From assembly GCF_012911865.1 (NCBI RefSeq), contig NZ_JAAXYH010000001.1, forward strand, positions 608,452 through 672,451: a DNA stretch of 64,000 nucleotides, written 5' to 3'. The translations under genes were made by a program, and so were the position numbers. Position 1 is the first letter of the stretch. Every line of letters begins with the position of its first letter. Source of the DNA: Shewanella salipaludis (GTDB lineage: Bacteria > Pseudomonadota > Gammaproteobacteria > Enterobacterales > Shewanellaceae). Of this stretch, positions 8,117 to 16,900 are shown piece by piece. The notes under the pieces are model-generated. The model saw nothing but the letters and a program-made list of their open reading frames with translations. It ran no database searches and had not been told where the DNA came from.

Positions 8117-9877
8117 ATGAAAATTAACGGCAAACAACCCAACTTCCTGATCATCACCACAGATGAGGAAAGGTTTCCCCCTCCTTACGAAAATCCCGAA
8201 GCGAAAGCATACCGCCTGAAAAATAGCCTGTGCCTGGGGCAAATGCGCCAAAGCGGGATTGAATTTATCAACCACAACGCGGCGTCGACCGCCTGCGCTC
8301 CGAGCAGAACCTCCATCTACACTGGGCAATACCCCTCATTGCATGGCGTCAGCCAAACCCCGGGGATCGGCAAGTCATCCTTCGATCAGAACATGTTCTG
8401 GTTGGAACCCAACACGGTCCCCACCATGGGGTCCTGGTTTCGTCAGGCCGGTTACCAGACCTACTACCGCGGCAAGTGGCATTTGTCCGATGAAGACATC
8501 AACATCCCTGGGACCCAGGACGCCCTGCTCAGTAATTCCACAACGGGCCAACCCTATCCGGAAAAAGTCGAGTTATATGGCAAGGCCAACCGCCTGGACA
8601 AATACGGATTCGATGCCTGGATAGGCCCCGAGCCCCATGGGGCGGCGGAAAACAACTGTGGTACGGTGCGCGACCCGGGATTTGCCGATCAGGTATGCCG
8701 CACGCTGGCGATGCTGGACCAAGCGGCGCAAACCGGAGAACAACAGCCGTTTCTGCTGGTGTCTTCCTTCGTTAACCCCCACGACATAGTATTGATGCGC
8801 AACCCCAACTGGTTTGAGGACTTCTATCAGCAGAAAGAAGCAGGCACTCTGCCCCATGTGGCCGAGGCCCCGAGTCAGGGTGAGAGCCTGGCGGATAAAC
8901 CCCGTTGCCAAAAAGACTATCTGTATACCTATCCCCATATGTACATTCCCCAACCAACGGACGAAAGCTATCGCCAGTTTTACTATTTCCTGATGGCCGA
9001 GGTGAACAAACATATCGGCAGCGTATTCGAGGCACTGAAGAAGACCTCCTTCTTTGAGAACACCATAGTAGTGTTTACCTCAGATCATGGTGAGCTACTG
9101 GGCGCCCATGGCGGTCTGCACCAGAAATGGTATACCGCCTATCAGGAAGTGCTGAACGTGCCCTTTATCGTCTCGAACCCGGTACTGTTTGAGAAGCCGC
9201 GGCAGCTGGAGCTGACCACCTCCCATGTCGATCTACTCCCCACCCTGCTGGGCCTGGCAGACATTGACGTGGAAAAGGTGCGCCACGCATTGGCGAAAGA
9301 TCACAGCGAAGCCCGCCCCCTGGTTGGACGCGACCTGTCGAGCGTCATACTCGACCGGCAAGTTCCGGCGGAAGAAGCTATCTACTTCATGACCAACGAC
9401 AATGTAGAAGTCGGTGCCGACATGAGGAATCCGCTGACGGGTGTGGCTTACAACAGTGTCGTGCAGCCCAATCATATTGAAGCCATAGTGACCAAACTGC
9501 CGGAGCTGAGCGGGGATACCCGCTGGAAGTATGTGCGCTATTTCGATAATGCCCGTTACTACTCGGGTGAAGGCGTTCTCGCGGGGCAAACCGGCAGTCG
9601 CCACGATGCGGGCAACCTGGTGGGCGCCGGCAATCCGGACGGTGTCACCACCAGCCGTTTCATTCCCAGCGAGTACGAGTGCTATGATTTGAGCGCGGAT
9701 CCCACCGAAGAGAACAACCTGCTGAGCCCACTATGCCCCAACCCCCTGGATGACAGGGTGCATGCAGCGCTCAAGACCATCATGCGGGAACAGCGCAGGA
9801 GCAAACGTCTGCTGCCGCAGAACATCAACAACGAAGAAAAGCGTGAAAGCAACAACCGCGTCCCACTGCGGGAGTGA
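8117..9877 (+). CDS. Type I sulfatase (formylglycine-dependent), no signal peptide
   Basis: Arylsulfatase-family hydrolase of 586 residues. ATG 8117 is preferred over ATG 8114 because AGGGAA is 6 bases before it. The activation motif CAPSR begins at Cys60 and is followed by TSIYTGQYP; this Cys is converted to formylglycine in the family. Other conserved blocks are YRGKWHL, SSFVNPHD and FTSDHGELLGAHG (metal site). The N-terminus begins directly with QPNFLIITTDEERFP and shows no signal peptide, so the enzyme appears cytoplasmic. No maturase gene (FGE or radical-SAM) is in the window. The sulfated substrate is unknown; proximity to starch genes does not identify it. Confidence 0.88.
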   Translation: MKINGKQPNFLIITTDEERFPPPYENPEAKAYRLKNSLCLGQMRQSGIEFINHNAASTACAPSRTSIYTGQYPSLHGVSQTPGIGKSSFDQNMFWLEPNTVPTMGSWFRQAGYQTYYRGKWHLSDEDINIPGTQDALLSNSTTGQPYPEKVELYGKANRLDKYGFDAWIGPEPHGAAENNCGTVRDPGFADQVCRTLAMLDQAAQTGEQQPFLLVSSFVNPHDIVLMRNPNWFEDFYQQKEAGTLPHVAEAPSQGESLADKPRCQKDYLYTYPHMYIPQPTDESYRQFYYFLMAEVNKHIGSVFEALKKTSFFENTIVVFTSDHGELLGAHGGLHQKWYTAYQEVLNVPFIVSNPVLFEKPRQLELTTSHVDLLPTLLGLADIDVEKVRHALAKDHSEARPLVGRDLSSVILDRQVPAEEAIYFMTNDNVEVGADMRNPLTGVAYNSVVQPNHIEAIVTKLPELSGDTRWKYVRYFDNARYYSGEGVLAGQTGSRHDAGNLVGAGNPDGVTTSRFIPSEYECYDLSADPTEENNLLSPLCPNPLDDRVHAALKTIMREQRRSKRLLPQNINNEEKRESNNRVPLRE

Positions 9878-9924
9878 TGCAGATTTTCCGGGCGCGAGCA
9901 CCGAGTCTCTCGGCCGGTGATTGG

Positions 9925-10053
9925 CTATGTCGGCGAGCCGGAAATGAGGTCAATCACCCACGCATTGAAAGCGTCCGGGCGGTCGAAATTGGCGAGATGG
10001 CCGGCATCATCCAGGACTCCCAGACAGGATCCTGGATGATGCATCTCAATTGA
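9925..10053 (-). pseudogene. C-terminal remnant of an alpha/beta hydrolase
   Basis: On the minus strand a frame of about 42 codons, from roughly 10053 to a TAG at 9925-9927, reads IEMHHPGSCLGVLDDAGHLA and then NFDRPDAFNAWVIDLI. This is the standard C-terminal end of an alpha/beta hydrolase, with the catalytic His in DDAGHLANFDRP. No start codon or N-terminal domain precedes it: the frame runs into the 3' end of the RlmI-like gene, whose stop is at 10046-10048. It is best explained as the tail of a gene whose front was deleted or replaced. Confidence 0.75.
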
Positions 10054-11053
10054 GTACCAGGGCGACGATTTTCAGCGGATGATTGTCATCGAAAGAGGGA
10101 AAGTCCTCATGGGGATCGAGCCAGCGATGGGAGACGACCGTGCGTCCCTGCTTGGCGGCGCAGCGCACCAGGCTGTCGAACCAGGCCTGGCGCTCTACCT
10201 TGGCGACGTTGTTGCAACAGACTATGGTGCCGCCGCTCTTGGTCGCCATCAGGGCCGGCTTGAACAGGCCCTGGTAGTCGTTGACCAGATCGACTATGCC
10301 GAACGGGCTCTTGGCGAAGCGCGGCGGATCGAGAAACACCAGATCGAATTCAGTCTTGGGCAGCTTGGGATACTTGGGCAATTTTTGATTGCGTCGCCCC
10401 CCCACAGTCAGGCCCGCCAATTGGCGCAGCGCCGGAAAGGCATCACTCTGCACAAATTCACATACGCCGGCCACCCGGTTCAACTCGGCGTTGCGCTGGC
10501 CTGCCGCCAGCGCGAAGGAGGAAAAATCGACGTTCACCACCCGACTGGCACCGCCGACGGCCGCCGCAGTGCCTATGCCACAGGTGTAGGAAAACAGATT
10601 GAGCACAGTCCTGTCGTGGCTATTGCCACGGACAAATTCGCGGCCGATGCGCATGTCGAGGAATAACAAGGGATCCTGGCCTTCGTGGCGCAGTTTGGAG
10701 CCGAACCTGATGCCATTCTCTTGGATCATTTGTTCGGACTGGGCGAAGGCCTCCGTGTCGCTATCGAGAGAATTCAACACCCGCGAGTTTTTGGTCGACC
10801 TGTCGTTATAGATCACCGGCAAGTCAGACACCCGGGCCAAGGCATCGCTGAATTGCACCAACTCCGCATCGGCCAGCGGCTGATGGAAACTCTGGATCAA
10901 CCAGGCATCGCCGTACCTGTCTATGTTAACCCCCTCCATGCCTTCGACCGTGCCATGAAACAGCCGAAAACAGTCGGTCTCATCGCGCTGCGCTTGCAAT
11001 AAAAAATCCTGACGCTTGGCTAAGGCGCGGCTCATAAGGGTTGAAATAGACAT
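10046..11053 (-). CDS. Class I SAM-dependent rRNA methyltransferase, RlmI-like
   Basis: Predicted to methylate rRNA (RlmI makes m5C in 23S rRNA). The protein is about 335 residues from ATG 11053; longer in-frame starts up to 11179 are possible, and no strong ribosome site decides. An N-terminal region (HGTVEGMEGVNIDRYGDAWLIQ) corresponds to the PUA-adjacent linker domain of the family. The Rossmann methyltransferase domain shows VLNLFSYTCGIGTAA (SAM loop), NVDFSSFALAAG and LVFLDPPRFAKS (the D-PP catalytic loop). A lysine/proline-rich insertion near the middle (RNQKLPKYPKLPKT) is unusual. It may be a short paralogue of RlmI or the related RlmL/YccW branch. The TACTGGC repeat lies in its upstream region. 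Confidence 0.72.
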   Translation of the reverse strand: MSISTLMSRALAKRQDFLLQAQRDETDCFRLFHGTVEGMEGVNIDRYGDAWLIQSFHQPLADAELVQFSDALARVSDLPVIYNDRSTKNSRVLNSLDSDTEAFAQSEQMIQENGIRFGSKLRHEGQDPLLFLDMRIGREFVRGNSHDRTVLNLFSYTCGIGTAAAVGGASRVVNVDFSSFALAAGQRNAELNRVAGVCEFVQSDAFPALRQLAGLTVGGRRNQKLPKYPKLPKTEFDLVFLDPPRFAKSPFGIVDLVNDYQGLFKPALMATKSGGTIVCCNNVAKVERQAWFDSLVRCAAKQGRTVVSHRWLDPHEDFPSFDDNHPLKIVALVLN

Positions 11054-11190
11054 GAAAATAAGACTCGTACTGGGCACTGGATGGCAAGGGGTCCATATCT
11101 TCATATGGGATGAGCGGCCATGATAACAAAAAAGCCGTCCAAGTTTGGAGATAATCCGGCCCGGGCGAGGTAAAGCCAAGATTCAGGCGC

Positions 11191-11232
11191 TACTGGCTAC
11201 TGGCTACTGGCTACTGGCTACTGGCTACTGGC
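11191..11232. repeat. Six-copy 7-bp tandem repeat (TACTGGC)
   Basis: Six perfect consecutive copies of TACTGGC, upstream of the RlmI-like gene (minus strand) and downstream of the GFA gene. The 7-base unit is not a multiple of three, so slippage inside any translated leader would change the frame. Confidence 0.95.
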
Positions 11233-11302
11233 AGGATGATGAGCGGTTTCCCGGGACAGCAACAGCCAATGCTGCCCCGAGCTTCGAGCCTAACCTGAGT
11301 AG

Positions 11303-11761
11303 TTAAGGCTGCTTGTCGAACTGCATGACGCCGTCCGGCACCTGGAACCAGGCTTGTTTCTCACTCAACCACACATGTGCCGTGGGTTGGATGAGCCTGG
11401 TATCGCTCAGGTTGCTGGGTTTGAGCTTGATCTTATCCGGCTCGTCCGGATTGACGTGATAGATCCTGTTGCCACAACTTGGGCAGAACATGGCATCGCT
11501 GCGATTGCCGCTGTCCGCCGGGCGCGACCAGAACTGCATTTCACCCTTGAACACCAGGTTACTGGCTTCGACCATGGCCGTGATGCTGAAGGCACTGGTG
11601 GATAATTTCTGGCACTCCTTGCAATGACACGCCACTACCATAGTGGGCGGCGCCAGCAGCTCATAGGTCACCTTGCCACACTGACATGCCCCAAAAATCG
11701 GATACTGAATCGCTTCCACTCGACCTCCTATCTGGCTACTGCTCTCGTCTGTATCACCCAT
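11303..11761 (-). CDS. GFA (Mss4-like) family zinc-binding protein
   Basis: 152 residues from ATG 11761, chosen because AAAGGG lies 7 bases upstream; an upstream in-frame start at 11785 lacks a site. Zinc-binding cysteines are arranged as in the GFA family: CQCGKVTY, then CHCKECQK, then CPSCGNRIYH. The family includes glutathione-dependent formaldehyde-activating enzymes, but most bacterial members have no proven reaction, so none is assigned. It stands alone on the minus strand, with the RlmI-like gene about 250 bases downstream. Confidence 0.85.
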   Translation of the reverse strand: MGDTDESSSQIGGRVEAIQYPIFGACQCGKVTYELLAPPTMVVACHCKECQKLSTSAFSITAMVEASNLVFKGEMQFWSRPADSGNRSDAMFCPSCGNRIYHVNPDEPDKIKLKPSNLSDTRLIQPTAHVWLSEKQAWFQVPDGVMQFDKQP

Positions 11762-12278
11762 GATACAGCCCTTTCTATACCACACTTTCTATAACACACT
11801 TATAATGCCAATTCGCGGCAGCCGAAACGCCGCAGGCCAATATAACCCGGTCGGCAAAAACAATGCAACAAAGCCGAATTACAGAATGCTATACCGCCAA
11901 GTAAATTAACACCTTATCAAACTATCATTACAAATATCTTGCAAAAACATACCGCAAATATCCTATCAAAACATCCAAGCCGAAAAATAGTTAAAAACAA
12001 AATGCCATACCATTAATTAAAGATTGTTTTAGCGCCGTATCCCTTGAAATATTAGGCCAATAGGCGTCTAATGCTAAAGCATGGAATACGAGTCAAAGAT
12101 CGCATTGCAACCTAATAGATTGCATGGTTCGACTGTTGACAAGTTATTATCTTAAGTTTCAATCCGGCAATAAATGCATGCGACAAATGCACACAGCAAA
12201 TGCTTATAGCGAATTCACACAAAAAAATTAACAGGTAAATCACATTAACTTAGCATAATACATTTTTAGGGAGAGAAA
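11762..12278. other. AT-rich intergenic region
   Basis: About 515 bases, clearly richer in A+T than the genes around it. No gene, clear terminator or tandem repeat is seen. A ribosome site AGGGAGAG precedes the next gene. The composition suggests acquired DNA, but no element end was recognised. Confidence 0.5.
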
Positions 12279-12878
12279 ATGCCTACTACATTGACGTTAT
12301 ATCGCGGAGAGAAAAGTGCCTGGTGGCCGGCACCGGACATCAGGTTAATGAGCGGAATGACTCTGTATCAGCCTTGGGCCGCAGCGACCGCACTGGCACT
12401 GTGGAATAAGCTGTCCCAGGAAGTATCCAGGCAACTTGGTCTGAACCTCGAAAAGAAAGTCGCCGCCTATGCCCAATTTCTGCGCGCCTCGGGCAGGCCC
12501 TTCGCCCTATCCACCGCCTGGACCGAAACCGGCTCCTTCAGCTCAGACTATGATTATGTTATCAAGATCCCCAATGCCCACCTGTTCTATTGGGGCGGCA
12601 GCAAAGATAAACCTGAACTGGGCGAACAGCTCAACATCTCGAGTCCCAGCCAGGTCACGGCCGATTTTATCGTTCTCAATGCATCGACCCTGGCCGCCTC
12701 GACTGTCCTGGGATTCGGCCACAACACAGGCACCAAGGAGATCACCTTCTTCCACGATTTACCGCTCGGACTCATCCAGTCATGCAACGGCAAGGCACCC
12801 GACGCACTTGGGATCAAGACCAAGGCAGACCTGAGCTTCGATGAGAAAATAAAATACGGAAAATTTTTAAGAAAGTAA
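12279..12878 (+). CDS. Uncharacterised protein, possible ADP-ribosyltransferase-like fold
   Basis: 199 residues, ATG 12279 with AGGGAGAG just upstream. No signal peptide or membrane segment. By eye it shows the three landmarks of the R-S-E class of ADP-ribosyltransferases in the right order: Arg9 in LYRGE, Ser78-Thr79 in FALSTAW, and Glu154 in GTKEITFFHDLP. The match is only motif-level and I do not recognise the family firmly. The gene is flanked by AT-rich spacers and lies 1.1 kb from the Rhs effector and immunity pair, so it could be a stray T6SS effector or a defence toxin. No partner gene is adjacent. Function remains open. Confidence 0.55.
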   Translation: MPTTLTLYRGEKSAWWPAPDIRLMSGMTLYQPWAAATALALWNKLSQEVSRQLGLNLEKKVAAYAQFLRASGRPFALSTAWTETGSFSSDYDYVIKIPNAHLFYWGGSKDKPELGEQLNISSPSQVTADFIVLNASTLAASTVLGFGHNTGTKEITFFHDLPLGLIQSCNGKAPDALGIKTKADLSFDEKIKYGKFLRK

Positions 12879-13258
12879 CAACCAGCCCCTTTGCCAGAAA
12901 GCTGGGGGCATTATTTTCCAATTGATAAAAACTCTATTCCTAACTGTAAAATATAAGTGACACTTTATTCGAACGATAATCGGTGACCTTTATCAATTCG
13001 AATCCCCCCGAGAACCTGTATCCTCAAACAAATCATCTGATTTAAAACAACAGTTTCAGAACTTCTCACCAATTTATGACAAATGAGTAAATAATAAACT
13101 CTATTACAATCTATAGATTATGTTATGAGCAATATCATAGAACTGCGAATGTCTGCCCATTGGTTAACCCAAGGCAGATCAGAAGTGTTCTGCTGCCGAG
13201 GGTAAATTTAATAAAAGTCTGCACGCTGATTCAAAGTGACAGAAAAATGCCAAAAATA
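12879..13258. other. AT-rich intergenic region
   Basis: About 380 bases between the ART-like gene and the convergent immunity gene. Just after the ART-like stop, imperfect C- and G-rich arms (about 12884-12908) followed by ATTATTTT could form a weak terminator. Nothing else is recognised. Confidence 0.4.
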
Positions 13259-13930
13259 CTACTGATTATGGGGTAGTGCTTTTGACATGGCGACTATGTC
13301 GGCCATCACTTGCTTTTCACCCAATTCGGCCAAGAAAGTTAGATGTTCGAGTGCTTTGACTTTCTGTAGGTTCTCTAGTTTTGGTGCCCCACCTAGGGCC
13401 AACGCAGGCACGAAAGCATACATCTCATCGGCGTCTAACGGGCCCAGTTTTTCCATAGCACGTTCAAACAAAGGTTTACCCTCTATATCTTCTTCTTCCA
13501 TCATAGACTTAGTATTTGTAGCAAAAAATAAATCAATAGTCTTTTCAGGTCCTCTCTTAATTAAATTATCGGTAGAATCAGCTGGTAATAACATTCCATA
13601 ACTCGGGTTTATTTTGATGCTCTGCCCCGATGTTTCACCCCATACAAACAAGCGACCAAATGCACCACGACCAATAACATAATAGTTATCCTTGCCGACG
13701 AAGGGGGTGCCCGCTAACCACAAGTCTAAAATCTCGCTGTAATCCTCTGGGTTAACTATCCAGAAAATGCCCTCACCCCAGCCACAGAAGCCATATTCCT
13801 GCCAATATTCCAATAGTCTAGCCGGTAACTTGTCCTTAAAGTGCAGTAGAGTGGCCTCAATTGGTTGCTTCGATTTTATCGCCGGACCAAAACCCGCGAA
13901 AGTATAAAAATTATCAAATAATTTATTCAT
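13259..13930 (-). CDS. Tdi1-like immunity protein (GAD-like / DUF1851) for the Rhs effector
   Basis: 223 residues from ATG 13930, with AGGTG about 8 bases upstream. Its start lies 1 base after the effector stop codon (TAA-A-ATG), so translation is probably coupled. The sequence has the GAD-like domain at the front (FDNFYTFAGFGPAIKSKQP, EYWQEYGFCGWGEGIFWIVNP) and a DUF1851-type region behind (FVWGETSG, AMEKLGPLDADEMYAFVPALALGG). In Agrobacterium, Tdi1 with these domains neutralises the Ntox15 DNase Tde1, and the upstream gene here ends in an Ntox15-type tip. It acts in the cytoplasm by blocking the toxin. It is AT-richer than the Rhs core. Confidence 0.85.
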   Translation of the reverse strand: MNKLFDNFYTFAGFGPAIKSKQPIEATLLHFKDKLPARLLEYWQEYGFCGWGEGIFWIVNPEDYSEILDLWLAGTPFVGKDNYYVIGRGAFGRLFVWGETSGQSIKINPSYGMLLPADSTDNLIKRGPEKTIDLFFATNTKSMMEEEDIEGKPLFERAMEKLGPLDADEMYAFVPALALGGAPKLENLQKVKALEHLTFLAELGEKQVMADIVAMSKALPHNQ

Positions 13931-13931
13931 T

Positions 13932-16900
13932 TTATTTACACCTGTGTAAATCCACATCCATTAATGTATCTGGGCCAAGCTCTTCCAAGGCTTTTTTTGC
14001 TTCAATATCCATCAAGTCAACCCGGCTCAGGGTCTCGCCCCCATTGGTCTTCCATTGAGAGCCGATGGATTGATTGACACTGGCATCTCCCAGGTCGAAC
14101 ACCACGTCATTCCCGCCGGCAATCATATCAGGGTTATGAAGCGCATTGAGAGTATTCATATCATTCAGAGCTAATTCTGTTGCCTTATCTAGCGCTTCCT
14201 GACCGATATATTCTCCTTCAGCCAATAGTTCATCATTATATTCTTTAATTAAATCTTCTTTGAAATTTTTTCTTGCTTTATCCTGAGCCTGTCCCGTTCC
14301 TTTACGGCCTATGGCTTTATAGGACTCTCTATTGTCCAGATATTCTTTCACCGACATCTTGTTGATGCCATCTTGTTGACCTTGCAACTGTCTATCGTAC
14401 TCGACATCTGAGCCTTTTTTATTTTTCTTGAAACAGGCCACCTTATGCTTTTTCATCAGACTGGCTTTTGCCGCAGTCAATGCCTTGGTACCGGGAAGCT
14501 CTACCTTATCCAGTTTCTTGATAACTGGTTCCAAGGCTTTATCGGCAAATTTCCCCGGGATCAGCGCCACAGCCATAGCAGCAGTGCCGGCCAGAGTGGG
14601 GCCCGTTTCCAACAGCTGTGATAGTTGCTCGATGGAATCGGCAATACCTTCTACTGCCCACTCTATGGGCAACACAGTAACAGGTTGCAATCCAGGCTCT
14701 TCGGGCGGCGGGCCATAGACAGCTTCTCCCGCTCCTTCCTTGCAGCTCAGCCCCAAAGGATCGACCCAGTTGATGTGGTTGGGGGCGTATTGGTAGTGGT
14801 TTATTCCACCAAGCAAACCTATGGGATCTTGGCTGATGAAGCGGCCGCTTTGGGGATCATAGTAACGGAAGTGGTTGTAGTGTAAACCACTTTCTTCATC
14901 ATAGTATTGCCCCTGGAAACGCAGCGGGTTGGCTATCTCCTCTATGCTGACAGAGGCCTGACCGAACACTGAGTAATTGGCTTGCCAGACGATTCGACTC
15001 CGGCTGTCGACCAGTGCCAGCGGGGTGCCAAGTTGATCCAGCCGGTAGAAGAAGAGCTCGCCGTTTCTGAGCAGTGCCAGCGGCCTGTTGCCCCGGCCAT
15101 CGCCATTGTCCGGTTCATACAGATACCAGCTAAACGCGTCCTGGCTATGCTCGCCAATCAGCTGATTGCCGTCCCACAGGTAATCGATGCGGCCGGCGGC
15201 GGTGATCTTGGCGCTGCGGCGGCCGAGGGCATCGTACTCGTAACGGCTGATGTTTGTGCCGTTGGAGAGACTCACCAGCTGGTTTAAGCCATTGAACTCA
15301 CGTTTTTGCTGGCCCGAGGCCGTTTTTACACTCAGCTGGTTGCCGCTGTCATCATAACTGTAATGGCGACCCAGATAGCGCTGCAGCTTGTCCTGCTGCA
15401 GCTGAATATCATCACCGACCGGATTGCCGAAGCTGTCCCAGCTATGGTGCTCGTTCTGGCTCGGATCCGTGTCGTGGCGCTTGCTGACCAGCTGATCCAA
15501 ACTGTCGTATTGGTAATTCACCTTCCCCTGGCGGGTGTCTTCCACCGTCAGCAACTGATGCAGGGCGCTGTACTGATAGTGACGCTCATGCAACTCGCTG
15601 CCATGCTGCCATTGTTGACCGCTCAAGCGATTGAAGGCATCGAACTGCTGGCTCATGACCATGCCGCTGGCATATTCGCGCTCGCTCTCACGCCCGGCGT
15701 TATCGAAGCGCCGCAGCAACAAGGGCTGCTGGTTCAGCCCCAGCTGGGACACCTGTCCCTGGTCGTTGTAACGATAATCGAGCTGACTGCCATCGGGCAG
15801 CAGGATCGCGGTCTTGCGGCCCGCGGCGTCGTACTTATGCTCTATATGCCAATTATCCTGCCACAGGGATTTCACCCGGCCGTTGGCATGATGACCGAAA
15901 CGTAATTTGCGCTGGCCGTTGTTGGCCCTGAGCAGGCGTCCCAGTTTGTCGTAGTGAAAATGCTGGCTGCTCAACTGGCGGTTAGCGGCACCGAGACAGA
16001 GGGCTTTTTGCTCTATCACCCGCCCCAGGGCATCGCGCACCACGCGGATCTGCCGCTGACTGCCATCCTCCAGGCCGATCACCTTGCCATTGGCGTCATA
16101 CTCATACTGCTGCACCCGACCGTCGAATCCCTGCAGCTTGACGGGCCTTTCCCGGCCGTCGTAGTCCAGCTGATAGCGGGCGCCATCGCTGCGCATGATG
16201 GCGGTCAGGTTGCGTTCGGTATCGTATTGATAACCCAGGCTGCTGCCGTCGGGCTGCCATTGCTTGGTGGGCTGGCGCAGACCGTCGTACTGCCATTGCC
16301 TTTCCTGGCCCAGGGCATTGGTCTTGGAGATCAGCCGCCCGGCGCTGTCATAGTCGAAGCTTTGCTCCAGCACTTGCTCGGGGGCATCCTGGGGATATTG
16401 GCGCAGGCCTATGAGCTGACCGGCCTCGTTGCGGCGATATTCGGTCACCAGACCCGCGGCATCCACCAGCCCATTGAGGCGCCCCAGCTCGTCGTAGCTG
16501 TAACGCGTCAGGCCTGTCGGCGCCCGCCGGGCCAGCAGTTGCCCTTCGGTATCCCAGGCAAAATGGGTGCTGCTGCCATCGGCGGCCGTGATGCAACTGA
16601 GTTGATTTAAGCTGTTGTATTCATAGCGCACCTTGGCACCGTCGGGGGAGATCTCGGCCTTGAGCAGGCCGGCGGACGTGTATTCCCGCCGCCACTCCTG
16701 GCCTTCGGCATCTATGATACCGCTGCGTTGCCCCAGGGCGTTGTAGTGAAACTGAGTGACGCCCGCGTCTGCGGCTATGATATGACTGAGCTGGCCGCGG
16801 CGGTTGAACTCGAAGCGGGTGGTGGCTCCCAGGGGATCGATTTCGGCCACTTTCTTGCCTTGGTCGTTCCATTGGTACTGCCAGCTGGCGCCATCTGGGG

